From Acidovorax sp. Leaf191 (GTDB lineage Bacteria; Pseudomonadota; Gammaproteobacteria; Burkholderiales; Burkholderiaceae_C), in the NCBI RefSeq assembly GCF_001424425.1, contig NZ_LMPT01000021.1, positions 126,532 through 190,531 of the forward strand: DNA of 64,000 nucleotides. The letters run 5' to 3'. Made by a program: the position numbers and the translations under genes. This document shows, piece after piece, positions 46,090-56,572 of this stretch; within the stretch, counting starts at the first letter, position 1, and every line of letters begins with the position of its first letter. The notes under the pieces were generated by a model. That model was given only the letters and a program-made list of their open reading frames with translations, ran no database searches and was not told the origin of the DNA.

Positions 46090-47010
46090 TCAAAGCGCCT
46101 GCAAACGATCTTGCAGCGCCTTCGAGGCCGGCATCATCGGCGCGCGCAGTTCGCTGCGCATCCACCCCGCATGCGCCAGCATCGCCTTGAGCGGGGCCGG
46201 GTTGGGCTCGGCAAAACATGCCTCCACCCAGGGTTGCAAGGCTTGCCACACCGGGCGGGCTGCGGGCAGGTCGCCTGAGCGCAGCAAAGCCGTCAACTCC
46301 ACAAACTGGGGTGTCTGCCAGTGCGCGCTGGCCGAGATGGCGCCGGCGCCGCCCAGGGCCAGCGTATGGAAGATCTGCGCGTCTTCGCCCGTCAGCACCT
46401 GCAGCCGGCCATCGGCGATCAGGGCCTGCGTCTTGGCGGGGCTGCCACCGCAGTCCTTGATGCCCTGGATGCGCGGATGCGCCGCCAGCGCCAGCAGCGT
46501 CTCGGTGCTGATCGTGGCACCCGTGCGGTAGGGAATGTCATAGATCAGCACGGGCACCGCGCTGGCGTCGGCCAGCGTGCGGAACCAGTGCAGCAGGCCT
46601 TCCTGCGAGGGGCGGATGTAGTGGGGGGCGGACACCAGCAGGCCCGCCACCGGGTAGTGCGCCAGCGCACGCACCTGCTCCAGCATCTGGCCCTGGTGGT
46701 AGCCCGACAGGCCCATCACCACGGGCAACCCCTGGGCGGCGCCCAGCACGGTCTCCAGCACCTGCAGTTGCTCGGCCTTGTCGAGGGCTGCCGCCTCGCC
46801 GGTCGAGCCGCAGGCCACGAAGCCCGCAACACCGTCGGCACATAGTCGGGTGGTGAGGGCGGCCAGGGCCGGATGGTCCACGGCACCGTCCTTGAACGGC
46901 GTGACCAAGGCGATCCACAGCCCGCTGAAGATGGTGCGGGTGGGCGCAGGGAGTGTGACCTCGGGTGTAGTGGTGAGGGCAGCGGAAGAAGGTGTCGTCA
47001 GTGTGGGCAT
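46090..47010 (-). CDS. dapA: 4-hydroxy-tetrahydrodipicolinate synthase family protein (DapA-like)
   Basis: Class I aldolase of the DapA family, whose typical member condenses aspartate semialdehyde with pyruvate for lysine and diaminopimelate. The 306-residue protein has Schiff-base Lys185 in GIKDCGG, catalytic-type Tyr157 in LIYDIPYRTG and a GSTGE loop with Ser69-Thr70 where E. coli DapA has two threonines; Ser is allowed in the family signature. An APHYIRPSQEG segment has His in place of the first of the two Tyr residues. It has a 25-residue Ala/Thr/Pro-rich N-terminal extension, so it may be a paralogue (related N-acetylneuraminate lyase-type aldolases are possible). bamC, often next to dapA in betaproteobacteria, is not here. 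ATG at 47010; a leader peptide and hairpin lie upstream. Confidence 0.8.
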   Translation of the reverse strand: MPTLTTPSSAALTTTPEVTLPAPTRTIFSGLWIALVTPFKDGAVDHPALAALTTRLCADGVAGFVACGSTGEAAALDKAEQLQVLETVLGAAQGLPVVMGLSGYHQGQMLEQVRALAHYPVAGLLVSAPHYIRPSQEGLLHWFRTLADASAVPVLIYDIPYRTGATISTETLLALAAHPRIQGIKDCGGSPAKTQALIADGRLQVLTGEDAQIFHTLALGGAGAISASAHWQTPQFVELTALLRSGDLPAARPVWQALQPWVEACFAEPNPAPLKAMLAHAGWMRSELRAPMMPASKALQDRLQAL

Positions 47011-47111
47011 GCGCAGGGTTCTTTCAGGTTCGACCAAGGGAAGAACCGTCCGAAAAAGAACGCGCGGAATGCCGGGGAGGGAAGAAAAAGAAAGCAGGAT
47101 TTCTCTACCAG

Positions 47112-47142
47112 GTGGTTCCGTCGCTCATCCGGACGGAACCAC
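47112..47142. promoter_or_regulatory. Strong hairpin in the dapA leader region
   Basis: A perfect 11-bp stem GTGGTTCCGTC (47112-47122) with GACGGAACCAC (47132-47142) and a 9-nt loop. On the minus strand the loop reads CGGATGAGC, whose GATGAGC is the exact complement of GCTCATC in the last codons of the upstream small frame. A U-rich stretch follows only about 18 nt after the stem, so it does not look like a simple terminator for that strand. It could be an attenuator-like switch. Confidence 0.6.
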
Positions 47143-47171
47143 AGCTCCGGTCAGATGAGCTCTGGTTTTTT
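47139..47171 (+). terminator. Possible plus-strand terminator
   Basis: CCACAGCTC (47139-47147) pairs with GAGCTCTGG (47157-47165) with one mismatch, followed by TTTTTT (47166-47171). It could end antisense or read-through transcripts from moaD. It shares bases with the minus-strand leader frame, so its role is uncertain. Confidence 0.4.
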
Positions 47172-47240
47172 GGCTTTGACCACGCACTGCAAGGCCACCG
47201 CGGGAGCGGTGATCAGGGCAGAAATGCGGTGCGTGGGCAT
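47151..47240 (-). CDS. Candidate 29-residue leader peptide of dapA
   Basis: A small frame from ATG 47240 to TGA 47151. It begins MPTHRISALITAPAVA and ends with Val-Lys-Ala-Lys-Lys-Pro-Glu-Leu-Ile, so three of residues 22-25 are lysine, the end product of the DapA pathway. A -10 box TATACT lies 7 nt before the ATG, the same distance as in the asd leader, so the message would be leaderless. An 11-bp hairpin follows, and its loop can pair with the last codons. I do not recognise the peptide. A stable small protein, or no translation at all, remain possible; it is below the size gene finders usually report. Confidence 0.5.
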   Translation of the reverse strand: MPTHRISALITAPAVALQCVVKAKKPELI

Positions 47241-47247
47241 GGGGCGC

Positions 47248-47253
47248 AGTATA
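47248..47253 (-). promoter_or_regulatory. -10 box of the dapA leader transcript
   Basis: TATACT on the minus strand, 7 nt upstream of the small frame's ATG. No good -35 box is seen 17 bp upstream. Confidence 0.45.
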
Positions 47254-47361
47254 GCGACGCGCCTGCAAAAAGCTGTCTGATGGGCGCTACGGCAGGCAGC
47301 GGGCTCGTGAGGGGTCAGCGCGGCGCCGGAAGCGCTCGTCGCGGTTTGCAGGTAGCCAGCC

Positions 47362-47739
47362 TTAGTGCACCGGGCCTGTTGCGGGTGCTTCCGCTGGGCC
47401 TGCTGGGTTCACTGGGTCCTCGGCAGGCGGCGGCAGCAGCTCCGGGCAAGGCCAGTTCAGCATCTCGGCCAGGCGCGTGACGATCCACGTCGCCTCGGCC
47501 ACCGACACGCCGGATTCGGCGCTGCACAGCCCGGCGTGGATGCGCCGCAAGATCTCGGCCTCCGACGGCGCCTGCACGTGGTACAGCGTCTGCGCATGCT
47601 CCACCAGGTGGCCCGCCAGGTCCTCGCACAGTTCGTAGCGGGTGCGCACCACGGCGGGCTTCTCCGTCAGCCGGTTGCGGGTGTCGCTGTACACGGCCAT
47701 GAAGGAGGGCGGGACGTGGATCTGGTTGTCGTCATCCAT
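47362..47739 (-). CDS. Small protein of unknown function
   Basis: A 125-residue soluble protein beginning MDDDNQIHVPPSFMAVYSDTRNRL, with a helical middle (VVRTRYELCEDLAGHLVEHAQTLYH and EAEILRRIHAGL) and a proline/alanine-rich C-terminus. I recall similar proteins in Comamonadaceae near clpB, sometimes annotated loosely as ATPases with chaperone activity, but no nucleotide-binding motif is visible, so I do not endorse that. ATG at 47739. It lies 11 nt after the 84-residue gene upstream, forming a two-gene unit divergent from the moaE side. Confidence 0.75.
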   Translation of the reverse strand: MDDDNQIHVPPSFMAVYSDTRNRLTEKPAVVRTRYELCEDLAGHLVEHAQTLYHVQAPSEAEILRRIHAGLCSAESGVSVAEATWIVTRLAEMLNWPCPELLPPPAEDPVNPAGPAEAPATGPVH

Positions 47740-47750
47740 GGGCGTCTCGC

Positions 47751-48005
47751 TCAATCGGGCGTGAACAGGCGCTCGAACCGGGCCTGGTCGGCAGGCAGCT
47801 CGAAGCTCACCACCTGGCCCATCTTCATGTCCGACAGCCGGCACGCCGCGAACAGCGTGGTCTTGCCCGCCAGGTCCATCACATCGAGGTCGATGATGGC
47901 GTAAGGGTAGGGCACGAAGACCTGGTGTTCGAACACGTCCTTGTGCGCATTGCGCGGCGAAGGGTAGAGCTTGTAGAGGTCGGTGGTGATGGTTTGCGTG
48001 GCCAT
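47751..48005 (-). CDS. Small protein of unknown function
   Basis: An 84-residue protein beginning MATQTITTDLYKLYPSPRNAHKDVF, then VFVPYPYAIIDLDVMDLAGKTTLFAACRL, ending FERLFTPD. It has no signal peptide or membrane helix. Beta-strand-rich composition suggests a small globular fold. ATG at 48005. It lies 11 nt before the 125-residue gene and is divergent from the 76-residue gene that precedes moaE. Function unknown. Confidence 0.75.
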   Translation of the reverse strand: MATQTITTDLYKLYPSPRNAHKDVFEHQVFVPYPYAIIDLDVMDLAGKTTLFAACRLSDMKMGQVVSFELPADQARFERLFTPD

Positions 48006-48082
48006 GGAGGTGGGGAAGCGCCCTGCGAGCGGGCACTGGGGGTAAAGTGCGGGCCCATCGTACAGACAATCACACATCCTCC

Positions 48083-48313
48083 ATGGCAAAACCCAAAAGT
48101 GAATGGCCCGGCAAAGTCCTGGCGCTGGTGCAGGGCGGCAACATCGACGCCGCCATCGCCCAGATCAAGGTGGCCCCTACCGTGGGCGACGTGACGCGCC
48201 TGCAGGCGCTGCTGGCCCAGCTGCCGCCAAAGCCGGCGCTCGCGCAGTTGAACAAAGTGGTCGAAGAAGAGCTCGCCCTGCTGGCCGCGCCCCGGCTGCA
48301 CCGCTCGCCATGA
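48083..48313 (+). CDS. Small helical protein of unknown function upstream of moaE
   Basis: A 76-residue protein beginning MAKPKSEWPGKVLALVQGGN, then mainly helical (IDAAIAQIKVAPTVGDVTRLQALLAQL), ending near APRLHRSP. No motif recognised. ATG at 48083; its stop overlaps the moaE start as ATGA, so it is transcribed and translated with moaE and could be related to it, for example as an adapter. It could equally be a chance coupled neighbour. Confidence 0.75.
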   Translation: MAKPKSEWPGKVLALVQGGNIDAAIAQIKVAPTVGDVTRLQALLAQLPPKPALAQLNKVVEEELALLAAPRLHRSP

Positions 48314-48825
48314 CCACGCCGCGCGACTTGTCCCCGGGTGCCGTCACCATGGCGTCGCCCCGCGTTTCCATCCAGACGCAGGACTTCGACCTGTCCACCG
48401 AAATCGCTGCGCTGCGCAGCCACAACAAGGGCGTGGGGGCCGTCTGCAGTTTCATCGGCACGGTGCGGGATCGCAATGAAGGCGATGCCGTGTCGTCCAT
48501 GGAGCTGGAGCACTACCCCGGCATGACCGAAAAATCCATCGAGGCCATGGTGGACGAGGCGCTTCGCCGCTTCGACATCTTCGGCGCGCGCATCATCCAC
48601 CGCGTGGGGCTGCTGCAGCCGCTCGACCAGATCGTGCTGGTGGCCGTGACCAGCGCGCACCGCGGCCAGAGCTTTCAGGCCTGCGAATTCCTGATGGACT
48701 ACCTCAAGACCCAGGCGCCGTTCTGGAAGAAGGAAGAAACCCCGCAGGGCGCCCGCTGGGTGGATGCGCGGGTGAGCGACGACGCGGCGCTGGCACGCTG
48801 GGGCATCACGGCGCAGAACGCATAG
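48310..48825 (+). CDS. moaE: Molybdopterin synthase large subunit MoaE
   Basis: Catalytic subunit that uses MoaD thiocarboxylate to convert cyclic pyranopterin monophosphate to molybdopterin. The 171-residue product has the MoaE core: FIGTVRDRNEGDAVSSMELEHYPGM, then RIIHRVGLLQPLDQIVLVAVTSAHR, and the active-site Lys in FWKKEETPQGARWV. An alternative ATG lies 39 nt downstream, and the first 13 residues are not conserved. It is separated from mobB-moeA-moaD by the dapA and small-gene insert. Confidence 0.95.
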   Translation: MTTPRDLSPGAVTMASPRVSIQTQDFDLSTEIAALRSHNKGVGAVCSFIGTVRDRNEGDAVSSMELEHYPGMTEKSIEAMVDEALRRFDIFGARIIHRVGLLQPLDQIVLVAVTSAHRGQSFQACEFLMDYLKTQAPFWKKEETPQGARWVDARVSDDAALARWGITAQNA

Positions 48826-48902
48826 GGCTGCCCGGGGCTGCCGCAAGCTGCCGTTCGGCTGCGGTGCACCTGGCGCATGGGTGCAATCAGAGCATTTCAG
48901 GT

Positions 48903-48960
48903 CAAAAATGCCTCTGCCGCGCTTGGGATAAGCGCTGGAAGCTATTAAAAATATAGCAAC
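48903..48960 (+). repeat. Dispersed palindromic repeat, family 1 (copy C)
   Basis: CAAAAATGCCTCTGCCGCGC then TTGGGATAAGCGCTGGAAGC and TATTAAAAATATAGCAAC. The perfect GCTATTAAAAATATAGC palindrome (48941-48957) is identical in core to copy A. Confidence 0.75.
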
Positions 48961-49020
48961 GGGATGCGGCGCACTCAGGAGAGTTTGCTGATCCACGTCA
49001 TCCCCGGGCGAGGTGACTGT

Positions 49021-49049
49021 CTTGAAATCGGGCATTTCCCGCCCCAATT
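49021..49049 (+). promoter_or_regulatory. Sigma-32 (heat-shock) type promoter of clpB
   Basis: CTTGAAA (49021-49027) and CCCCAATT (49042-49049), 15 nt between CTTGAA and CCCC, close to the sigma-32 consensus. It is 27 nt upstream of the clpB ATG, which has GGAGG at 49062-49066. Confidence 0.78.
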
Positions 49050-49076
49050 GGTCTGCAATTCGGAGGACATTCACCC

Positions 49077-51683
<2,607 letters not shown>

Positions 51684-51705
51684 CACGCTGATGTGTTGAA
51701 CGCGC

Positions 51706-51741
51706 ACGCCGCCCGGGGCTCTCACGAGGCCCGGGCGGCGT
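51706..51741 (+). terminator. GC-rich hairpin after clpB
   Basis: A 12-bp stem ACGCCGCCCGGG (51706-51717) with CCCGGGCGGCGT (51730-51741), but no T-run follows. It may be a weak or Rho-dependent stop, or stabilise the clpB message. Confidence 0.5.
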
Positions 51742-51769
51742 TGGCCCAGTTGTGAAGGAGAGGTGTCGT

Positions 51770-52135
51770 TTGAACGAATTTGTTGCAGGGGTTTTGCGTT
51801 TTGTGGTGCGCCTGGTGGTGGTGGCGCTGGGCCTGGTGCTGTTCTTGAGCCTGCTCGCGGGTGTCATGGTGCTGGCGCTGGTCTGGGCATTGCGCGCAGG
51901 CTGGGCCCGGCTCACCGGCAGGCCCGTCACCCCCTGGGTCATGCGCATGGACCCGCGCACCGGCTTCAGCACCGCGTTCCGCTCCACCCAGCGCTGGTCG
52001 TCGGGGGCGCCGGCCGGCCCGCAGCATGCGTCGGAGCACGGCGATGGCGTGGACGACCCAGCAGCATCGCGTCGGGGCGGCATCCTGCCCGGTGCGGCCC
52101 AGGTGACCGATGTGGAGGCGCGGGAGCTGCGCTGA
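51770..52135 (+). CDS. Small membrane protein of unknown function
   Basis: A 121-residue protein with one long N-terminal hydrophobic stretch (about residues 8-45, rich in Val/Leu/Gly/Ala, possibly two helices) and a hydrophilic C-terminus with Arg/Pro/Gly. The start is TTG at 51770 with AAGGAG about 9 nt upstream (a GTG 18 nt upstream is possible but lies at the AAGGAG itself). It follows clpB by 86 nt, so it may be read from the heat-shock promoter. No family recognised. Confidence 0.7.
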   Translation: MNEFVAGVLRFVVRLVVVALGLVLFLSLLAGVMVLALVWALRAGWARLTGRPVTPWVMRMDPRTGFSTAFRSTQRWSSGAPAGPQHASEHGDGVDDPAASRRGGILPGAAQVTDVEARELR

Positions 52136-52251
52136 TCGGTGCTTTGGGGCACTGGCGCGCTGGCAACTTGGGCTGGCAGCGGTCGTGGCGACCGCGGCGC
52201 AGGATGGACCTGCATCCTTCCCCCTCCGTCCTCACCTGTCCGCATCGACGC

Positions 52252-52273
52252 AGCTCTCTAGACAGAGCTTTTT
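52252..52273 (+). terminator. Terminator after the small membrane protein
   Basis: Stem AGCTCT (52252-52257) with AGAGCT (52264-52269), 6-nt loop, followed by TTTT (52270-52273). It closes the clpB unit before the aldehyde dehydrogenase. Confidence 0.7.
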
Positions 52274-52408
52274 GACACCGCACGCGGGCCCTGCGGCCCG
52301 ATACTGCGACATGCTTCCGCCCGCACCGCGCAGGCGCCGGCCCTGCATGCATGCGTGCTCGTCAGCGCAGGGCCCGGTGGGCCGGTGGCACCTCCTTATC
52401 ATTCAGCC

Positions 52409-53848
52409 ATGACACCAGCCGATATCCACGCCCACTTCGATCTTCAACGCCAGGCGAGCCGCGAGCACGTCGATGTGCCCCTGCTGGTACGCCGCGAGCG
52501 CCTGCTGCGCCTGTCCAAGATGCTGGACGAGAACGGGCCGGTGCTGGCGGCGGCGGTACAGGCCGACTTCGGCATGCGGTCGCCGCGCCTGACCGAGGTG
52601 GCGGATTTCTTCGTGCTGCGCACCCTGCTGTCGCACACGCTGAGCCATCTGGCCAAGTGGATGAAGCCGCGCAAGGTGCGCACGCCCATCTTCCTGCAGC
52701 CCGCCAGTGCCCACATCCAGCGCCAGCCGCTGGGCGTGGTGGGTGTGATTGCTCCGTGGAACTACCCCGTGCAACTGGCGCTGGCGCCGGCCATCACCGC
52801 GCTGGCGGCGGGCAACCGCGTGATGCTCAAGCCCAGCGAGCTCACGCCGCACACATCCGCCCAACTGGCCGCGCTGGTGGCGCAGTTCTTCACGCCGGAC
52901 GAGTTCTGCGTGGTGCAGGGCGATGCCAATTTGTCGGCGCTGTTCGCGTCGCTGCCGTTCGACCACCTGGTGTTCACCGGCTCCACCGCCGTGGGCCGCA
53001 AGGTGGCGCAGGCCGCGGCCCAGCACCTCACGCCCACCACGCTGGAGCTGGGCGGCAAGTCGCCCTGCATCATCGACGGGCACTGCGACATGCAGGACGC
53101 GGCGCTCAAGATCGCGCACGGCAAGCTGCTCAACGCCGGGCAGACCTGCATCGCGCCCGACTACGTGCTGCTGCCGCGCGGGCGCGAGGGCGAATTCGCC
53201 CAGGCCTACCGCACGGCCGTGGCGCGGCTGTTCCCCACCATCGAGGGCAACGGCGACTACGCCTCCATCATCACGCCGCGCCACCATGCCCGGCTGCGCA
53301 CGATGCTGCAGCAGGCCCAGACGCAGGGCGCCGAGGTGCAGACCATCGACCCCGCCGCCGGCAAGCCCGCGGTGCCCACCGTGGGCACGCTGGGCGACGG
53401 CGCGAGCCGCCAGATGCTGCCCACGCTGGTGTTCGGCGCCACGTCGGCCATGCAGCTCATGCAGGAAGAGATCTTCGGGCCCATCCTGCCCGTGGTGTCG
53501 TACGAGCGGCTGGACGACGCCATCGCGCACATCAACGCCGGCCCGCGCCCGCTGGCGCTGTACTGGTTCGGCCAGAACGAAGCCGTGCGCGACGACGTGC
53601 TGCGCCGCACGGTGAGCGGTGGCGTGACGGTGAACGACACGCTGATGCACATCGCTCACGACAACCTGCCGTTTGGCGGCGTGGGCGACAGCGGCTGGGG
53701 TGCCTACCATGGCGAGCAGGGCTTCTTGCGCTTTTGCCACCAGAAGTCGGTGCTGGTGCAGTCGCGCTGGTCGATGGGGTCGATGTTCTACCCGCCCTAC
53801 GGCGCGAAGTTCGACCAGGTCATGGGGCTGCTTCGGCGCTGGCTGTAG
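52409..53848 (+). CDS. NAD(P)-dependent aldehyde dehydrogenase, coniferyl-aldehyde dehydrogenase type
   Basis: Oxidises an aldehyde to the acid. The 479-residue product fits the CALDH/long-chain ALDH3 branch rather than the 500-residue ALDH1 type: Asn118 in GVIAPWNYP, Glu213 in LELGGKSP and catalytic Cys247 in NAGQTCIAPDYVL. A C-terminal membrane-associating stretch FRFCHQKSV-type is seen as FLRFCHQKSVL. The substrate cannot be read from the sequence. ATG at 52409 has no clear Shine-Dalgarno; a GTG further upstream is possible. Its last 29 bases overlap, in the convergent direction, the 3' end of the sensor kinase gene. Confidence 0.9.
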   Translation: MTPADIHAHFDLQRQASREHVDVPLLVRRERLLRLSKMLDENGPVLAAAVQADFGMRSPRLTEVADFFVLRTLLSHTLSHLAKWMKPRKVRTPIFLQPASAHIQRQPLGVVGVIAPWNYPVQLALAPAITALAAGNRVMLKPSELTPHTSAQLAALVAQFFTPDEFCVVQGDANLSALFASLPFDHLVFTGSTAVGRKVAQAAAQHLTPTTLELGGKSPCIIDGHCDMQDAALKIAHGKLLNAGQTCIAPDYVLLPRGREGEFAQAYRTAVARLFPTIEGNGDYASIITPRHHARLRTMLQQAQTQGAEVQTIDPAAGKPAVPTVGTLGDGASRQMLPTLVFGATSAMQLMQEEIFGPILPVVSYERLDDAIAHINAGPRPLALYWFGQNEAVRDDVLRRTVSGGVTVNDTLMHIAHDNLPFGGVGDSGWGAYHGEQGFLRFCHQKSVLVQSRWSMGSMFYPPYGAKFDQVMGLLRRWL

Positions 53849-55769
53849 CGCTGGTGGCCGCGCGCTCGACGTCATCGCCGCCTTCGCCGTCGTCATCGGA
53901 GTCTGCCGCAGCGGCGGCTGGCGTGTGCAGGTGCGGCTGCGTGATGAGCTGCACCATGGCGTCGCGCAGCTGGGTGGTGGATACGGGCTTGTGCAGCAGC
54001 AGGGCCGAGGTGGATTGCGCGTCCCGCAGGCGCTGGGGCGATGTGTCGCCCGTCAGGATGATCGCCGGCACGGGCGTGCCCAGGTAGGCGCGCAGGGCCT
54101 GCAGCACCTGCTTGCCGGTCTCTTCATGGCGCAGGCGGAAGTCCGTGATGATCAGGTCGGGTACGATGTCGAGCGCGGGGTCTTCCAGGCACTCCAGCGC
54201 ATCCTTGCTCGACTCGGCCGTGATGCACAGGCACCCCCAGCTTTGCAGCAGCGACTGCATGCCGGTGCGCACGGCCTCGTCGTCGTCGATGGCCAGTACC
54301 TTGAGGCCGTTCAGGCTGCGCGCATCCGCAGACGGGGATGTGGCGGCGCTGTCGTCCTCCAGCGCGCCCTGCCAGCGGTCGAGCCACAGACGGAACACGG
54401 AGCCGCGGCCGGGGTGTGACAGGACCTCCACCGAAGTGCCCATCTCGCGCGCGAGCCGCTGCACGATGGCGAGGCCCAGGCCCAGGCCCTTGCGCCGGTC
54501 GCGCTCGGGGTTGCCCAGCTGGTGGAATTCCCGAAAGATGTCTTCCCATTGGTGCTGCGGTATGCCGGCGCCGGTGTCCCACACCTCCAGCGCCAGGCGC
54601 TTGCCCCGCGTGCGGCACGCAATCAGCACGCCGCCGCGCGCGGTGTAGCGCAGGGCGTTGGAGATGAAGTTGTGCATGACCAGACCCACCAGGGCCCGGT
54701 CTGCATGCGCGGCGGCCGAGGTCTCGCGGGTGCGGTACACCAGCCCGGCCGTGTCGGCCTGTACGCCGAACTCCTGCTCCAGCGCGCTCAGCAGCGGCTG
54801 CACCGCAAACGGGGCAGGATGCACCTTGACCACCCCGGCCTCCAGGCGCGAGTAGTCGAGCAGCGTGGTGAGCATCTCGGCCGCGGCGCCCGATGCTGCG
54901 TGCGCATGGCCCAGCACGGTCCGCTGGTGGTCGCTCAGCGGGCTGCGCTGCAGCGATTCAAGGAACAGCCCCATGGCGTGCAGCGGCTGGCGCAGGTCGT
55001 GGCTGGCGGCGGCCAGAAAACGGGACTTGTCGCGGTCGGCGCGCTCGGCGGCCTCTTGCGCTGCCAGCGCGCGCTGGGACTCGGCGCGCAGCTCGGTCAC
55101 CAGCCGGTCGTTCTCGAGCTTGAGCGCGATGCTGCGCCGCGTGGCGCGGTCGGCCGTGCGCGCCTGCATGCAGGTCAATGCGAAGTAGACGCTGGTCAGG
55201 AAGAGCGCGGGCCACATCACCGTGCCGCCTTCCGCCGCCACCGCGATCATCACGCCGCCCATGGCGCAGGTGAGGTAGGTCACATAGGCCCGGTACAGCG
55301 GTGCGCCCAGTCCGAGCGCACCCGACGACACGGTGCTGATGATGCCGATTGCATAGATCACGCTCTCCTGCGTGCCCCAGTACAGCACCACATAGCCCAG
55401 GCTGCCCCAGCTGAGCCCCATCGCTGCCATGCAGGCAATCAGCTTGCGCGCCGCCTGGGGCGCAGGGTCGGTGAAGGGGGCGATGCTGCGCAGCGTGATG
55501 TACACCCCGAGCACCACCATGGCGTGCAAAACGAGCCAGATGGTGGTGGCCTGCGTGTCGGCCACGGGGGCCATGACCCACAGCGTACCGAGCGCCGTGG
55601 CCAGCGATGCCAGCAGCGTCATCGGGAAGTTCTGCCGCAGCAGGGCGGCCTGCTCGCGCAGCACCTCGTCGCGCTCCCACACCGGCCAGCCGGCCCGCGC
55701 CGCCCAGTCGCTCCAGCGTGGGGCTGGCGTGGCGGCCTGCTGGCCCGGCACGGCGTCAGAGGGTGTCAT
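53820..55769 (-). CDS. Hybrid sensor histidine kinase
   Basis: A 649-residue membrane kinase. The N-terminal half has 5-6 hydrophobic segments (about residues 45-195) without a known sensor fold. Then follow a coiled-coil linker, HisKA with phospho-acceptor His257 in SHDLRQPLHAMG, an HATPase domain (NFISNALRYTARGG, DTGAGIP, GLGLGLAIVQRLA) and a C-terminal receiver domain with phospho-Asp543 in ITDFRLRHE. The C-terminus is Ala/Asp-rich. ATG at 55769 overlaps the LuxR regulator gene upstream by 14 nt, so kinase and regulator are one two-component system. The 3' end runs 29 bases into the aldehyde dehydrogenase gene. The signal is unknown. Confidence 0.92.
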   Translation of the reverse strand: MTPSDAVPGQQAATPAPRWSDWAARAGWPVWERDEVLREQAALLRQNFPMTLLASLATALGTLWVMAPVADTQATTIWLVLHAMVVLGVYITLRSIAPFTDPAPQAARKLIACMAAMGLSWGSLGYVVLYWGTQESVIYAIGIISTVSSGALGLGAPLYRAYVTYLTCAMGGVMIAVAAEGGTVMWPALFLTSVYFALTCMQARTADRATRRSIALKLENDRLVTELRAESQRALAAQEAAERADRDKSRFLAAASHDLRQPLHAMGLFLESLQRSPLSDHQRTVLGHAHAASGAAAEMLTTLLDYSRLEAGVVKVHPAPFAVQPLLSALEQEFGVQADTAGLVYRTRETSAAAHADRALVGLVMHNFISNALRYTARGGVLIACRTRGKRLALEVWDTGAGIPQHQWEDIFREFHQLGNPERDRRKGLGLGLAIVQRLAREMGTSVEVLSHPGRGSVFRLWLDRWQGALEDDSAATSPSADARSLNGLKVLAIDDDEAVRTGMQSLLQSWGCLCITAESSKDALECLEDPALDIVPDLIITDFRLRHEETGKQVLQALRAYLGTPVPAIILTGDTSPQRLRDAQSTSALLLHKPVSTTQLRDAMVQLITQPHLHTPAAAAADSDDDGEGGDDVERAATSATASAEAAP

Positions 55770-56391
55770 GGAGCTGCGGGGTGGACAGCCCCATGCGCTG
55801 CGCGGCCAGCAGCGCGGCGCTGCGGCTGTTGACGCCCAGTTGCGCAAAGATGGCGGCCACGTGCACGCGCACGGTGTTCTCGCTCAGGCCCAGGTCGCGG
55901 GCGATGACCTTGTTGGGCTTGCCGGTGCACAACAGGGCCAGCACCTCCAGTTGCCGCGCAGTGAGCGACGGCGCGTCCGGCGCGCGTGCCGCAGCGCCGT
56001 GCCTGTTGTGGATCGGAAAGCAGGGTTGGCCTGCCAGCGCACAGGTGATGGCGTCGAGGATGTCCTGCGCACTGGCCGACTTGAAGAGAAAACCGTCCGC
56101 ACCCCGCGCGCGTGCCTCGTGGATCGCATCGGGCGCCACGCTGGCCGACACCAGCACGATGCGCGCGCGGGGGCAGGCCTGGCGCAGCGGGCGCAGGCCA
56201 TCGAGGCCATTCATGCCGGGCAGCTGGATGTCCAGCAGCACCAGGTCGGTGTCCACGGCCTGCAGGGCGCAGGCTTCGGCGATCGAGCCCGCCTCGGCGA
56301 TCGCTCCCACGCCGGCATGGTCCTGGACGATCAGGCGCAACCCGGTGCGAAAGAGGTTGTGGTCGTCCACGAGCAAGAGACGGGCAGTCAT
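55756..56391 (-). CDS. LuxR-family response regulator (NarL-like)
   Basis: A 211-residue transcription regulator with a receiver domain (phospho-Asp54 in LLDIQLPG, Lys in FLFKSAS) and a C-terminal LuxR helix-turn-helix (about 144-205, LTARQLEVLALLCTG and NKVIARDLGLSENTVRVHVAAIF). It is partner of the kinase that overlaps its 3' end. Start: ATG 56391; a GTG at 56409 could add six residues. The divergent 56573 gene, 181 nt away, is a possible target since both promoters face each other there. No binding motif can be named. Confidence 0.93.
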   Translation of the reverse strand: MTARLLLVDDHNLFRTGLRLIVQDHAGVGAIAEAGSIAEACALQAVDTDLVLLDIQLPGMNGLDGLRPLRQACPRARIVLVSASVAPDAIHEARARGADGFLFKSASAQDILDAITCALAGQPCFPIHNRHGAAARAPDAPSLTARQLEVLALLCTGKPNKVIARDLGLSENTVRVHVAAIFAQLGVNSRSAALLAAQRMGLSTPQLHDTL

Positions 56392-56572
56392 CCGGCAAGT
56401 ATTACGCACAAAAAGCTGTTGTTGACTAGTCCATTTGTGCGATGGACGCCGGATAGGTCAATTTTTAGACTTTCCGTCAAGCATTGAAAAGCATCTTGTT
56501 GGAAGGCATCGATGGGGTGAAAACCAATGCGCACCTTTGTTTTTTCACATCCTGCACTTGAGAGGGACTCCA

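Larger units (their letters stand above)
48826..49076. other. Intergenic region between moaE and clpB
   Basis: No gene seen. It holds a family-1 dispersed repeat (48903-48960) and the clpB heat-shock promoter at its 3' end. Confidence 0.6.

Noticed and set aside
47011..47361. Lysine riboswitch upstream of dapA
   Set aside because: The leader is too short and lacks the five-helix lysine riboswitch layout; the hairpin and small frame fit a ribosome-mediated switch better, if anything.
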